Below are positions 51,301 through 61,253 of a stretch of 64,000 nucleotides of DNA, in pieces. The stretch comes from Bryum argenteum. Its lineage: Eukaryota > Streptophyta > Bryopsida > Bryales > Bryaceae. Made by a program: the position numbers and the translations under genes. The DNA is taken from the NCBI GenBank assembly GCA_037043015.1, contig CM073330.1, positions 707,263-771,262 on the forward strand, in the 5' to 3' direction. Numbering within the stretch: position 1 is the first letter of the stretch; the number at the start of each line of letters is the position of its first letter. Below the pieces are notes generated by a model. The model worked only from the letters and a program-made list of their open reading frames with translations. It did no database searches and had not been told where the DNA came from.

Positions 51301-51646
51301 GCGCATTAAGAACATCATTACTCATTGGACGACAATGATCAAAGACCCGAAGCCGGAGTTATTGGTGTCTATCACAGTAGAGGACTCGTTTGTGAAGGAT
51401 GTGGTGGGACGAATCGAGGAGGCCATGAAAATCTTCCGTTCCAAAAATGCTAACCCACCCAAGAAACGGAAAAGGGATGATGGCAATGAGAGCGACGACA
51501 GTTGGATGTCGGGCAACAACAGAGAAATTGCTGCAGTGGATCAAGAATACGACGAGGGCGGTAGAATTGCTAGACCAAGCCAAAGACCCCGGACTCGTAG
51601 TATAGCAAATACAATTGATACAGAAGAGCATTCAGTTGCGATGTAA
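48374..51646 (+). pseudogene. Long cargo gene C with a RING-H2 finger
   Basis: The ATG at 48374 begins MTSTENVNTSMEVEN. After a frame change near 48475 comes the domain shared with cargo gene B (EYWTAQICKKYVKMFHIGKLWP). A poly-A run at 48920-48934 precedes a long intact frame, 48960-50078 (GPSKPMETT, DWWSNFEELYEG). An in-frame TGA at 50177 and frame changes near 50060 and 50360-50450 follow. From 50450 the frame encodes a RING-H2 finger (CGMC, CGHNFHVTC, CPIC; residues 57-97 of that segment), typical of E3 ubiquitin ligases. A TGA at 51047 is followed by an in-frame final part (51092-51646) with PPKKRKRDD, a likely nuclear signal. It may be one long gene or two. A RING protein in a transposon could act on host or transposase stability; that is inference. 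Confidence 0.65.
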
Positions 51647-51921
51647 TAGAAATCCAGTAGAAGCGTAGACGGTTAAGGAGGGTTACAGTTCCCGGAATAG
51701 GGTCGCATACCATTTTGGATTTGTAATGCATGGTTTTTATAATGAAGTTTTTTATTTCTTATGATGTAATAGTCTTTTGTTGACTATTCACCGACATTTT
51801 CAGACAAAATAAAGTAAGAACATATCAAGAGTTTGGTAATAAAGTTTCACGAGCTATACTATCTCTAGCATACACGAAGTATGCTAGACCTCTACTACGT
51901 GTCTGAGCATGTAATTAATGT

Positions 51922-54817
51922 CTATTCATCCACATCGGTAGGAATTGCATAATCGTTGTCTCCTTTTACTTCAGCTCCGCTAGATCCCGTAGGGTCATTT
52001 TCGAAATCACTACTAACTTCTTGTTTGATTCTTCGTTTGTGACTTCCCGAATGAATGATCTTGAATTTTCCCGCATTCTCAATGGCATCAAGGGGATTCT
52101 TCGGTTTATCATGAAGAAACGGAAGCATTGGAGCTTTACGTTTCGTCATAACTCTTGGAGGCTCCTTCTTCCGTAGCCCTGAACCTCCTGGAAGGTTCTT
52201 GTATCCCAATTGAAGAAGCGGTACATCCGAGTCACTAGAGATTCCGCCGGAATTGGAACGTACTGTTCGAGGTCGCACTTGATTTGAAAGTGACACCAAA
52301 CGTTTGGAAGATTTCTCCATCACTGTAGGGACCTCTAAATCACATTTTTGAAATAGAGACCGAGAGGCAACAGCAGGCAAAGCAGGTTCGTCCGCAGTGG
52401 CGGACGTCATATTTATCGTTATTGGATCCAACGTAACAGTACGGCCATGAGTATCATCCCCCACGATTTTCACATTCGGAACAACGTTCTCGTCCGTATT
52501 TGGAGTTAGTCCGGTACGAGGGGTATTATCACATGTGACTTTGTCGGTATCCTTTTGAAACCGTGGTAAATGAGCTAGGGGCAACAATTCATCTGGATCA
52601 TCCGCCTCAGCTTCATCGTCAACAAAGTCATACGTGGTGTTCGGGACGTTCAAAGCATCTTGCAAGCTCATAGCGGGGATGCTATTGAGGTCATCTTCTA
52701 GGTCCTCCAAAACGTGATCCGAAAAGCCTTCACCAATTGAGTTATGGGGGGTTTCTTCATCCTCGGAGTCACGTACATCACGATCCTCTACATCCAAGTT
52801 CTCCGAGTACCACCTCTTCTCATCCGTTAACTTTGCGTTTGCAAGTAACTTTGAGTTGGTGTATACAAAGACCAAGTCATCTGCCCTTTCCGGTAGCAAC
52901 CGATTCCGCTTCCTATCGTGAACGAAAGAGTAACTGCTCCAATTGCGTTCGCACGCCGACGATGACACCGTTTGAGCTAGGATTCGCTTTGCAATCGGAG
53001 CAAGGAGTTTTCCAACAAACCCTTCAATTTCCCACCAAACAAAGGGAGAACATTTCGACTCAGTAGGATCCAACATCTCATGAAATGGTGCACTCCTCAT
53101 TCGAAATGCCATATATTCATTCGCCACATCATGATAAGTGCCCGGAGCACATAGAATTTTTAGAACACGCCTGCACCCATGCCAGACCTCAGTATCATCT
53201 GCTAACTCTTTGTCATGTAGTAAATAAGGATTCAAAAGTGCACCAGCACAGAGCAGATCTGTTGTCATCATCTTTTTCCTTGCGTAGAAGTTCTCCTTCG
53301 CAATGTCCGCTAAATCCGTCGGGAGTGAAAATGGTTCTGTAGATAGCGTCAGTACATGCTTCTCGAGCTGACGAACGATATGCAAAGCCTTGCCCGTACA
53401 AGGCTCCTTGCCGTCGAATTCCCGAAGAGCATACACTACTGGGGCCACCATATCTCGGAAGTTTGTACAACGCCAAAAACCGTCATCCAAAACCACTTTT
53501 CTTACGTTGCGGGACTCCAGTAATTTATCTCTAGCCGATAGAGACTTCTTCGAGGCATATGACAACCATCGGGATCTACAAATGATTTGCTCCAAAGAAT
53601 CGCGAACCTGCAATAAGCGATCTATCATTATAAAATTGCACGCAAATCTTGTTTTCCCAGGCATCAATAGGCTAAACCTTGTCTCATGTTTACGAAACAC
53701 GGCTAAAGGCATTTGACGATTTTTGATGAACTTGACCAAGCCCTTGGCCTTTTCCAAAGTTTCTTTCACCCATGACGCCTTTCCCCAATCTTCCAACAAC
53801 AAATCCATCGCATGCGTGACGCATCCCTGAATGAATATATGGGGATAATCCTCAACGACTAATCGAGAGGCATTAATCATTACAGAAGCGTTGTCCGTGC
53901 AGACTTGGACAACGTTCTCAGGGCCAACTTGTTTGATGAACTTGACCATGATAGAGGCCATATACATTGCTGTCTTTTCTTTGCGGTAGTAGTATCGGCG
54001 CGCAAGAAAAAGCTCTCAAACAGAGTCACTAGCATTGCATTTACAAGAGGCGACTACTGAGATGACCATCCATCCATGGCTAAAGTTCCCCCGAACTTCC
54101 GAAGGCTCTCCTTGAGTCTACTATCTAGTTTTCCTTCTAGATCACTTTTTACTTGTCCCAACAACTTTGTCCGAATGTCATGGTAAGAAGGTGGGACATA
54201 TGGTTTTCGGAAAGAAGCAGTTTTCATTACGGCTTCCTTGAAGATCGGATTCCGTGCTCGACAAAGAACGAAGACGTTTGCTTCATAGAAAAACTTTGCC
54301 CAAAGTATGTCTAGTTCCCGCCTATCCGCTTCAGCAAAACCATCTTCAATCACAGATTGTTTCATCGCCCTATTGATATGCCCACCAACCCCCACTTGTC
54401 CCGCAAAGTTAGGAACGGCGGAGATTGATCCAACTAAAGGTGTTGATGGAATCGAAGGGGTAGCTTGAGAAGATCCCACGCAAGAGTCTCCACCAGTGGA
54501 CCTTGGCGTGCCAACATTCGGAACTTCTGATGACGATGGTATTGAATGAAAACCGCTCATTTCTCCATTATGTGGAGGGAACCGCCCGTCACATCTTCGA
54601 AATAAATCCATCACTCGGGTGTTCAATTTTGGACAAAGCGTAACTGTATTAAGGCGGACCCCACGCTTGCCTTCATAACCAAGGTGATCGAGTGCCGTTC
54701 TAGCCTCTTGCTCATAACCCTTATGGCGAGATTGCATTGGACAGTTGGGGTCGTGGTAGGTTGGCCTTGTACTTCATGAACATCGGTGAACCAAGGTGAG
54801 GATGATTTGTTGGCCAT
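51922..54817 (-). pseudogene. hAT transposase, frameshifted
   Basis: The ATG at 54817 begins MANKSSSPWF. A frame change near 54740 leads into ARTALDHLGYEGKRGV and, after a low-complexity stretch, GGTLAMDGWSSQ, the start of the DUF659/RNase-H-like core. Frame changes near 54057 and 53975 flank SPLVNAMLV and LRADTTT. The long frame 53967-51922 has VGPENVVQVCTDNASV with the second catalytic aspartate region, CVTHAMDLLLEDW, and the hAT dimerisation motif SSACERNWSSYSFVHDRKRNRL (near 52960-52890). The tail (about 230 residues) is acidic then basic. The family cuts and pastes DNA with 8-bp target duplications, as found at the ends of this element. Three frame changes make this copy inactive as read. 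Confidence 0.92.
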
Positions 54818-55017
54818 TTTGATAGGTAGGACACCTCAAAATGATCAAACGTGGTAATAGATATGTAGAAAAAAATGTCAAGAGTTCGTAAACGAACTCG
54901 CACTCCGAACTCAATACGTACCAAGCAACGGACACATAACATAAAGTTATGCGGCTTCCGAGACTTTGGGTCGCATTCACAATTCGGAAGTGAAATGAGG
55001 CCTTGTGTCTCTTCTCT

Positions 55018-55023
55018 TATATA
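55018..55023 (-). promoter_or_regulatory. TATA box of the hAT transposase gene
   Basis: On the minus strand GTATATAAG, followed by GGCCTCATTTCACTTCC. The CTCATTTCxxACTTCC string also follows the TATA boxes of cargo genes B and C. Confidence 0.7.
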
Positions 55024-55079
55024 CCTTCAACCCCGAATTTGACCGTTGAAATTTGAATTTCTCGCCGTTGAATTCAAGT

Positions 55080-55450
55080 GGTCGAGCTTGAGCCGGCCGA
55101 CCTCGGCGGTCGCCCGCGTGCCGTCGGGCGGCCGACCTTGCCGGCCGCCCCGCGGTCGTCGGCGGCCGACCTCGCCGGTCGCCACCCCGGTCGGCGGCCG
55201 ACCTCGCCGGTCGCCACCCGGTCGGCGGCCGACCTCGCCGGTCGTCACCCCGGTCGGCCGGCCGACCTCGCCGGTCTCGGGGCGGTCGGCGGCCGACCTC
55301 GCCCGACCGCGACACCGGTCGGGCTCTCGAACGTCGGTCCCAAAGACCGGTCGGCCGGTCGGAGAGTCGGACGGGGGTGCGGTCGGCCGGTCAAACGGTC
55401 GGACGGGGGTGCGGTCGGCTGGACGGGGGTGCGGTCGGCCACCTGTCGGA
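55080..55450 (-). promoter_or_regulatory. CpG-rich block 5, upstream of the transposase gene
   Basis: About 370 bp of GGCCGACCTCGCCGGTCG and CGGTCGGC words in short tandem arrays, between the transposase TATA box and the right transposon end. It mirrors block 1 at the left end. Confidence 0.82.
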
Positions 55451-55561
55451 CGGTAATTTACCCTATGTAAATTATAAAAAACCCGTTATGTCACCGACAG
55501 GTCCTAGGGGCTGAGGACGACCGGACCATGGTCGACCGGTCGCCCCCTGGTCCGGTCGTCC

Positions 55562-55572
55562 TGACAACCCTG
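55562..55572 (-). repeat. Right terminal inverted repeat of the hAT element
   Basis: TGACAACCCTG, the perfect inverse of 37800-37810, followed by the target duplication. Confidence 0.95.
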
Positions 55573-55655
55573 CAAAGGACATGGTGAATGCTAAGGAGGT
55601 GGTGGAGAACTTTGAGAAGAATAGGAGCTCCAACAAGAAGCAACGTAGGCATTGA
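55573..55655 (+). pseudogene. 3' end of the chromodomain, beyond the hAT insertion
   Basis: The duplicated bases CAAAGGAC (55573-55580) are followed, in the same frame as the upstream part, by MVNAKEVVENFEKN and a basic tail, with a stop at 55653-55655. This is the usual acidic/hydrophobic last helix of the chromodomain, so removal of the hAT element plus one target copy would leave a continuous frame here. Confidence 0.92.
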
Positions 55656-56454
55656 TGAGGACATCAATCTCCGTAGTGGGGAGGATGACTTGTAGCTTGG
55701 GCGTAGATCCACAACACTTGTACTTGTTCTTTGGATTTGGCAATAAAGTTTGGCTTTAGTGTGTGCAAAGAGAAGAGTATGAGATGGAGTCCTAGTCTTG
55801 TACTTGTGCTAAGTTGGTGGAAGAGGGGGAATAGAGATGTGAAACCGAGTTGGGAAGGCCGAGTAATGGGGACCAAGGCTAGGAGAAAGAGTGGATAAAA
55901 CCATGAAGTCCCTTGGCCTTGGGCTTGTCCGGGCGGGGACAAGGTAATGGCGCGTGCTCATAAAAGTGCCACTCCCACAAACTAGTGCAAGCTAGTGCAT
56001 GGGAGTCATGAACCCATGCCTCGAAAGAGATAGTGGGATCCGAGTTGGGCGGAACTTGGCATTACCCCCGTGCGATCGAGTCGTGGTGTAAAAGCCATCT
56101 TGGGTTTGCAACCAAGACAACTTGGTGGAAGCATTGAGGTCCAGACTAGTAGTCAAGGAAGAAGTGTTAGGCTAGTGGAGCCTAACTTGGAGAGCCAAGG
56201 TAAGGGCAATCCAAGAGGGTCTCAAAGTAGGTGGGTCTAGAGTAATTTAGTTGCCTTGGAAGAAGTCCAGGGTTCTAAATGGACCACCTAGTGACGACAC
56301 CTTTGAGACTTTGCCAAAGTTTGAGAGTGCATTGTGGGGGTCGCGCCCTGGTGAAACACAATCTTTGCACCAATGGGGATGGCAACCCAAGAGTTGGTGT
56401 GACCGACTACAAGTATAGTCGATGAGGGCATCGACTCCATTAGGTGGGGGTGAG
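55656..56454 (+). other. Chromovirus 3' untranslated region with polypurine tract
   Basis: Non-coding 0.8 kb between the end of pol and the 3' LTR. It ends with AGGTGGGGGTGAG (56442-56454), the polypurine tract that primes plus-strand synthesis, directly against the LTR. Confidence 0.85.
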
Positions 56455-57766
56455 TGTCGCGCACCTCTCCTTGAGGAGTGCCCGCAACACCAAGGGCCCA
56501 AGGGGGACACCGGAGTGACGCCCGGGCCTTGGGGTGCCAAGGTGAAGGGAACCTAAGTGGGCCTAGTGTGGGAGAGGACCCCGGGCGTTGGAGACGCCTC
56601 TCACCCACGGAGACTAGGAGCCACGAGGGAATGGACATGAGATTATGGAAGCTCATGTTGCCACGATTCCGGAATGCTAAGGAGCACCTCATTTGGAGGT
56701 GTGAGCTAAAAGTTATGGGAGTTGGAAGATTGTGGGAGTTGGAAGATTGTGGGACTAAAGGGAGTGCTGTCCAGGGACAGTGCTGGACTGGGAAGCTGGC
56801 CCGGGACTCCCGAATCTTCAGAGGGGCATAACTCCCTCAATACTTGTTGGAATGAGGCAAGTAAGGTGTCTATCGGCATCTACTTGACGAGTAGATGTCG
56901 ATAGAGTGGTCGCTCGTCGCGTTTGGATGCGGGACGAGGTAGATACGAGCCCTGGAAGGTTCGGGAAGTCTCCCGGGGCCTTCCAGCGGCTAAGGCATTG
57001 GGAGATTGGGTGGTCTTCCAAACTTTAGAGGTGTGAGGGTCCAGCCCTTCACCTAGGACCAGGGGGCTGCCGAATCCCACAGAGTATACTATGGGGAGGG
57101 CTGGTCTCCTCCCCACTCCCATGGTGCCTTGGTGGTGACCAAGGTGGGAGTCCCGAGTGGTGTGGCTAGTGTTGGGGCCTCACCATGGGGACTCCCAAGC
57201 CAAGGTGAGTCCCAATGGGTGGAGCTAGTGTTGGGGCTCCACCATGGGGACTCAAAGTGCAAAATGAGGCACGGTGGGTGGAGCTAGTGTTGGGGCTTCA
57301 CCATGGTGGCTCATAAGGACAAGGTGAGTCCCGGTGGGGGAGCTAGTGTTGGGGCTTCACCACGGGGACTCATATAGGCAAAATGAGGACCATGAGTGCT
57401 ACCGATGTGGGGTGGTGTCTCACCGCCGGCGTTGTGATTACTTGGTGGCCTTGGGGTCACCATGGTGGTCATGGGCGGTGGTGAGGAGACACCACCAAGT
57501 GCGGTTAGGCCGCGTGGTATGGGAGTGCCACCAAGTTGGGCCTTGGACATAAGTGGAAGTCCGCACCTAACCATTGGCTACCTACGAAGGGGTTGAGTCC
57601 CGGTTGCATGAGTAGGAGGGATTGATAACCAAGCGGTGAGCTTGGTGGTTGGTATGGGGAGCTAACTTTGTGCATGTGGGGGATGTGCAGAGTTAGCGCT
57701 CGCGACACTTGCTAGAGTTGGGAAAAAGTTGGTGTAAGCTAAGGTGAGCTAGCAAGGGTTGCGACA
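56455..57766 (+). repeat. 3' LTR (1312 bp)
   Basis: Starts TGTCGCGCACC and ends GCGACA, followed by TATAA. It is 99.7 percent identical to the 5' LTR (three substitutions, one single-base indel) and contains the same four 59-bp repeats. Confidence 0.97.
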
Positions 57767-57803
57767 TATAATGTGAATGTCAATATTATAGTCAATCCAA
57801 TCA

Positions 57804-59420
57804 ATAACGAACGCCCGTTCGTAAGGTGAATATAGAAGGAAATATACATGGTCAACTTAACAATGTCATTTGTTTGCTGAAAGAAGAGTACCCAAGTTAG
57901 ATGACAAACGACGGTTTGTAACGTCGAAGAGACCATAATAAACAACACTAATGGAATACGAAGGGTCGTAAGTAGAACCTGCAATTTATGTAGTGAAAAA
58001 CGAACAATCGTTTGTTAGTTAACATCAATGTTTACACAAATTATAGAATGAAATCTTAATATCAATATTATAGACATTCCAAACAATAACGAACGCCCGT
58101 TCGGAAGGTGAATATCGAAGGGAATATACATGGTCAACTTAACAATGTCATTTGTTTGCTGAAAGAAGAGTACACAAGCTAAATGATGAACGGTCGTTCG
58201 TAGCCCCATGCTCTGTTATGGGAGGCCAAGCTCAACCATTTGTTAGTTAACACTTGTAGGCCCAACGTCACGAACATGCAATAGTAAACAAGTCAATTAA
58301 AAATAGGGAAACAATGGTTCCATACCTCTGAAGTAGCAACATGTGAGCATTGTTAGTCAGATCAAGAGATCGTTAACTTACGAGCGACAGTTCGTAATTA
58401 TGAACCCTTCTACAATGGAGGAACCTATGAAATTTAGTCCAAGGAATTGCATGGAAGTATGTTAGAAGTTTACCGGAACTAGGTGAGGTAGAAAATTTAT
58501 GAACGGCCTTCTGTAAGTTGATAGAAAATACGTAGATAAAGGAATTGCGAAGTTAAGGTTGCTGCTAACTTCAGACGAATAAAAGGCTACCTAGGATATC
58601 CTCAGCAATAATAATCTAAAGTAGAAACAACTGCTATAGACCGAGTCGTGACTCAGACTTATGGAACTAAAACTCTGCAGATAGAATAGGAACTTACGAA
58701 CGGGCGTTCGTAAACCATGATGTGCAATGACATATCTTGTGGTGCAATTGGACCGCTTACAATTCCTACCTGTCTGAAATCTCAGGAATCGACGATAATA
58801 GATTCCTGTCGCGAATGTCGAGTTTGTCCCCCTACTACAAACGTCCAATCTTGATGATTCGGAAAGAAGTGAAGTTCTGCCCGAAGACTGCTTTAACACT
58901 GAATGGGATAAGTGACTCTGCGCGGTCTATATCCCCTGAGCCATCAAATGTGAATGACAATGTCCTGTTTAAACTGGTAGTGGAAAAACCCATGCTGAAT
59001 GAACAATACCGTTGGAAAGTATTCCGTTGTATCTCTGTACTGTGTTTGATCAGTAAGCCCGGTGTGTTAATAATCACATTATGCTCAAATGCGTCCATTG
59101 GTAAACTTATTGTTCGTCTAGAGGATAATCATCCGTTTGATATTCAGTTCTGCATGAATGAAACTAGTTCACTTGGGGAACCATGGAAGATGAGCATAAT
59201 GAACAGCCTGGATCCATATCTTCAGAATCAACACGGAACGTACAATGTAGCAGCTGTTTGGTCACGCTTGATGAGGATATCAATTGATAAATTTGCAGCC
59301 ATTTACGAACTGCAGTTCGTAAAGCAAGGTCTGCTCGAGCATGTCAGGTAGTACAGGGCTCGAGTTTCATTTGTGATCTCAACTTGCACAACACGTAGGT
59401 TACGAACTACCGTGCGTGAC
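57804..59420. repeat. Interrupted-palindrome cluster 3
   Basis: Copies at about 57804 (GCCC), 57904, 57999 (AATC), 58087 (GCCC), 58187 (GGTC), 58378 (GACA), 58499, 58692 (GGGC), 59302 (TGCA) and 59399 (TACC); spacers in brackets. Two stretches (57781-57890 and 58066-58170) are themselves copies of one another, each with ACGAACGCCCGTTCG, TACATGGTCAACTTAAC and TTGCTGAAAGAAGAGTAC. Confidence 0.88.
58737..59351 (+). CDS. Hypothetical protein in the palindrome field
   Basis: An open frame of 204 codons ending at 59349-59351; the first ATG in frame is near 58815, giving about 178 residues. I recognise no domain. Its composition is protein-like (WRKVFRCISVLC, IGKLIVRLEDNHPFD) and it lies in non-repetitive sequence. 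The last codons run through a copy of the palindrome at 59302-59322, which encodes YELQFV. It may be an exon of a gene carried by the same element as the DUF7869-type transposase, or a fragment. Confidence 0.4.
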   Translation: MWCNWTAYNSYLSEISGIDDNRFLSRMSSLSPYYKRPILMIRKEVKFCPKTALTLNGISDSARSISPEPSNVNDNVLFKLVVEKPMLNEQYRWKVFRCISVLCLISKPGVLIITLCSNASIGKLIVRLEDNHPFDIQFCMNETSSLGEPWKMSIMNSLDPYLQNQHGTYNVAAVWSRLMRISIDKFAAIYELQFVKQGLLEHVR

Positions 59421-59949
59421 CGCACTATTCTTTGACGCTGAATTGCTTTGCTAGCAGAGTCCTTCCGGGAGAGAGCTATACAGTCTCTGAGCCACACCAT
59501 CAAACATGAGAATCCCAATCGGCCCATTACTATCGAGTGGGAGAAGAGGGGCGAACGCCAGATAATTATGGCACTAGACAACGTGTGGCTGAAATGGGAG
59601 AAAGTTCTCAAGAACTATTAGTCACATACTCACATATGACAAGTTATGACTAAATGTGAAAACATGTGATTACGAAGTGTCAAAACATGATCAATCATCA
59701 ATAAACATATTTTCAGTCATTTACTCTCAATCACTTTAAACATATATGACGCTACAAGTCCTTACCCGTGTCCTCTACACACGGTCAATCGGTCACCAAA
59801 AAGGTCACATTGAAATTTATAAAACGTACAAAAATCCATACCTAGGTATAAAAAAAATACGAAGCTGGAGGTTTTTGGGATATGCAATCAGTATGCAAGT
59901 TCCCTGCTTCTCAATTCTCCATGTTGATTGAGATTTATAGCATGCCATT

Positions 59950-60300
59950 TCTTCCTGTCATTTTGGTTCCCCGTGTTTTTTAAAATTTGTAGCATGTCCT
60001 CCATTGCCTCGTTCCATTGTTCCCAACTTCCCATCCTCTATTATGGTTCATCATTCTCCATTTTTTTTCTTACTGGTTCTCTACGGCTCAACCTCCAAAT
60101 TCTCGTTCAAGATTCCCATCTTTTGTTCCCAATTTCCCATCCCCCAACTTCCTTTATTGGTTTCTATCATCTGTTCCCGTTTCCCATAATTCACTCCTAG
60201 TTCTCATTATTTGTTCCTAGTTCCCATCCTCCGTTCTCACTTTCTATCATTTGTTCCCCGTTCCTAGATTCCCTCTCATGTTCGCTTCATCCCCTTTCAC
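59950..60300. repeat. Pyrimidine-rich degenerate minisatellite
   Basis: About 350 bp built of 20-25-bp units related to TTGTTCCCAATTTCCCATCC, on the plus strand. Open frames rich in F, S and P are artefacts of it. Confidence 0.75.
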
Positions 60301-60492
60301 TTCTTCTTTGCTCCCATTTTCATATTTTATATTCCTTGTCCCTTTGCCTCCTTGTTATATTCTAGAGCGTTAATTAACTCTTAATAAGAATCAAATACCA
60401 CTTAATATGGAAACTCTTCAAATATCATTAGAACTCTTCATACCATGTATACATGACCAAATGATGATGAGCATAACCATGCATTGCCAAGG

Positions 60493-60564
60493 AGACACAT
60501 CGCAAATCGTGTTCTTTTATACATAGAGAGACACATCGCAAATCGTGTTCTTTTATACATAGAG
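60493..60564. repeat. 36-bp exact tandem duplication
   Basis: Two copies (60493-60528, 60529-60564) of a unit starting AGACACATCGCAAATCGTG. Confidence 0.92.
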
Positions 60565-60809
60565 ATTTAGTCATACTCATAAAAACCTGCAGTAGTGTCT
60601 TCTGTTTGTTGCCACCGCTGTTAGATTCAGAGCCAGCAACGGTCCGCCTGCCGATTACATTTGGTATCCAGCAGAAGGAGGAGGCTGGTTACCAATGAAA
60701 GACTCGTCACTCATATCTCTTATATTATGTAGCTATTGCGTATAGGTATGCACTACCTTGTTGATAGAAATGCATACTTACATATGATTTCATCTTGTGC
60801 TGTGAACAG

Positions 60810-60965
60810 ATTTGGTGCGTTAGTCATAGGTTGGACGTTGAGCTCCTTCCTGGTTCCCGTCATCCCTACGCAAATTCTTCCTTGAGTTCGTCGTTTACTT
60901 TGGAACTTACTTCATCGCGTGTTTCATATATCGTCCTGTGGGCTACTTGCACGTTCTTGAGATGA
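60810..60965 (+). pseudogene. Duplicated last exon of the CPP1-like gene, broken
   Basis: This matches the last CPP1 exon (10443-10593), including its splice acceptor (GTGAACAG), but has five extra bases (GAGTT, about 60894-60898) that shift the frame after PTQILP. The other exons are absent. It is a by-product of the segmental duplication. Confidence 0.9.
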
Positions 60966-61253
60966 AGTAGTTTCAGTTGGGCAATGTGAGTTTTGGAGGT
61001 TAGCTTAGGAAGTGGAAGCTGATGGATGTAGTGGAGGTTCAGAAGAGTAGTGGTACAGTGAATTTTCGCACTTAGGTTGTCGAACCAAAGATTGATGCTT
61101 TAGTGCACATGCACAGCTGAGAGATTGTTGAGCTTGGAGTTTATTCAGGAACCTCAAGTGTACGAAGTGGGAAATAAATTGTCTCGGAGAAATTGCATTG
61201 TTTGGTGTGAAACTGAAGTCACTTTATCACGAATCCCTAACTTTCGCATTCTA

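Larger units (their letters stand above)
37800..55572. mobile_element. Giant hAT-type DNA transposon (17.8 kb) with cargo genes
   Basis: The ends are CAGGGTTGTCA and its inverted copy TGACAACCCTG, flanked by the exact 8-bp duplication CAAAGGAC (37792-37799 and 55573-55580), as in the hAT superfamily. It encodes a hAT transposase (minus strand, right end) and three more genes. Palindromes such as GGACCATGGTCC (37885) and GGTCGACC lie close to both ends and may be transposase-binding sites. hAT elements are usually a few kb, so the size and cargo are unusual. All genes are frame-damaged here. Confidence 0.95.
31890..57766 (+). mobile_element. Ty3/gypsy chromovirus LTR retrotransposon with a nested hAT element
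   Basis: Bounded by LTRs 31890-33202 and 56455-57766 and by an exact TATAA target-site duplication (31885-31889 and 57767-57771). The LTR ends are TGTCGC and GCGACA. The order gag, protease, reverse transcriptase, RNase H, integrase, chromodomain is that of plant chromoviruses. The total length is 25.9 kb because a 17.8-kb hAT transposon sits in the chromodomain. The LTRs differ by three substitutions and one base of length, so the insertion is recent, yet gag-pol has several stops and frameshifts. Confidence 0.97.
59421..60710. other. Intergenic region before duplication copy B
   Basis: No gene supported. It holds a degenerate pyrimidine-rich minisatellite and an exact 36-bp tandem repeat (both listed separately). 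The sequence changes abruptly at 60711, where copy B begins. Confidence 0.55.

Noticed and set aside
59950-60300. F/S/P-rich frames of 60-90 codons
   Set aside because: They follow the pyrimidine-rich minisatellite and shift among frames with it.
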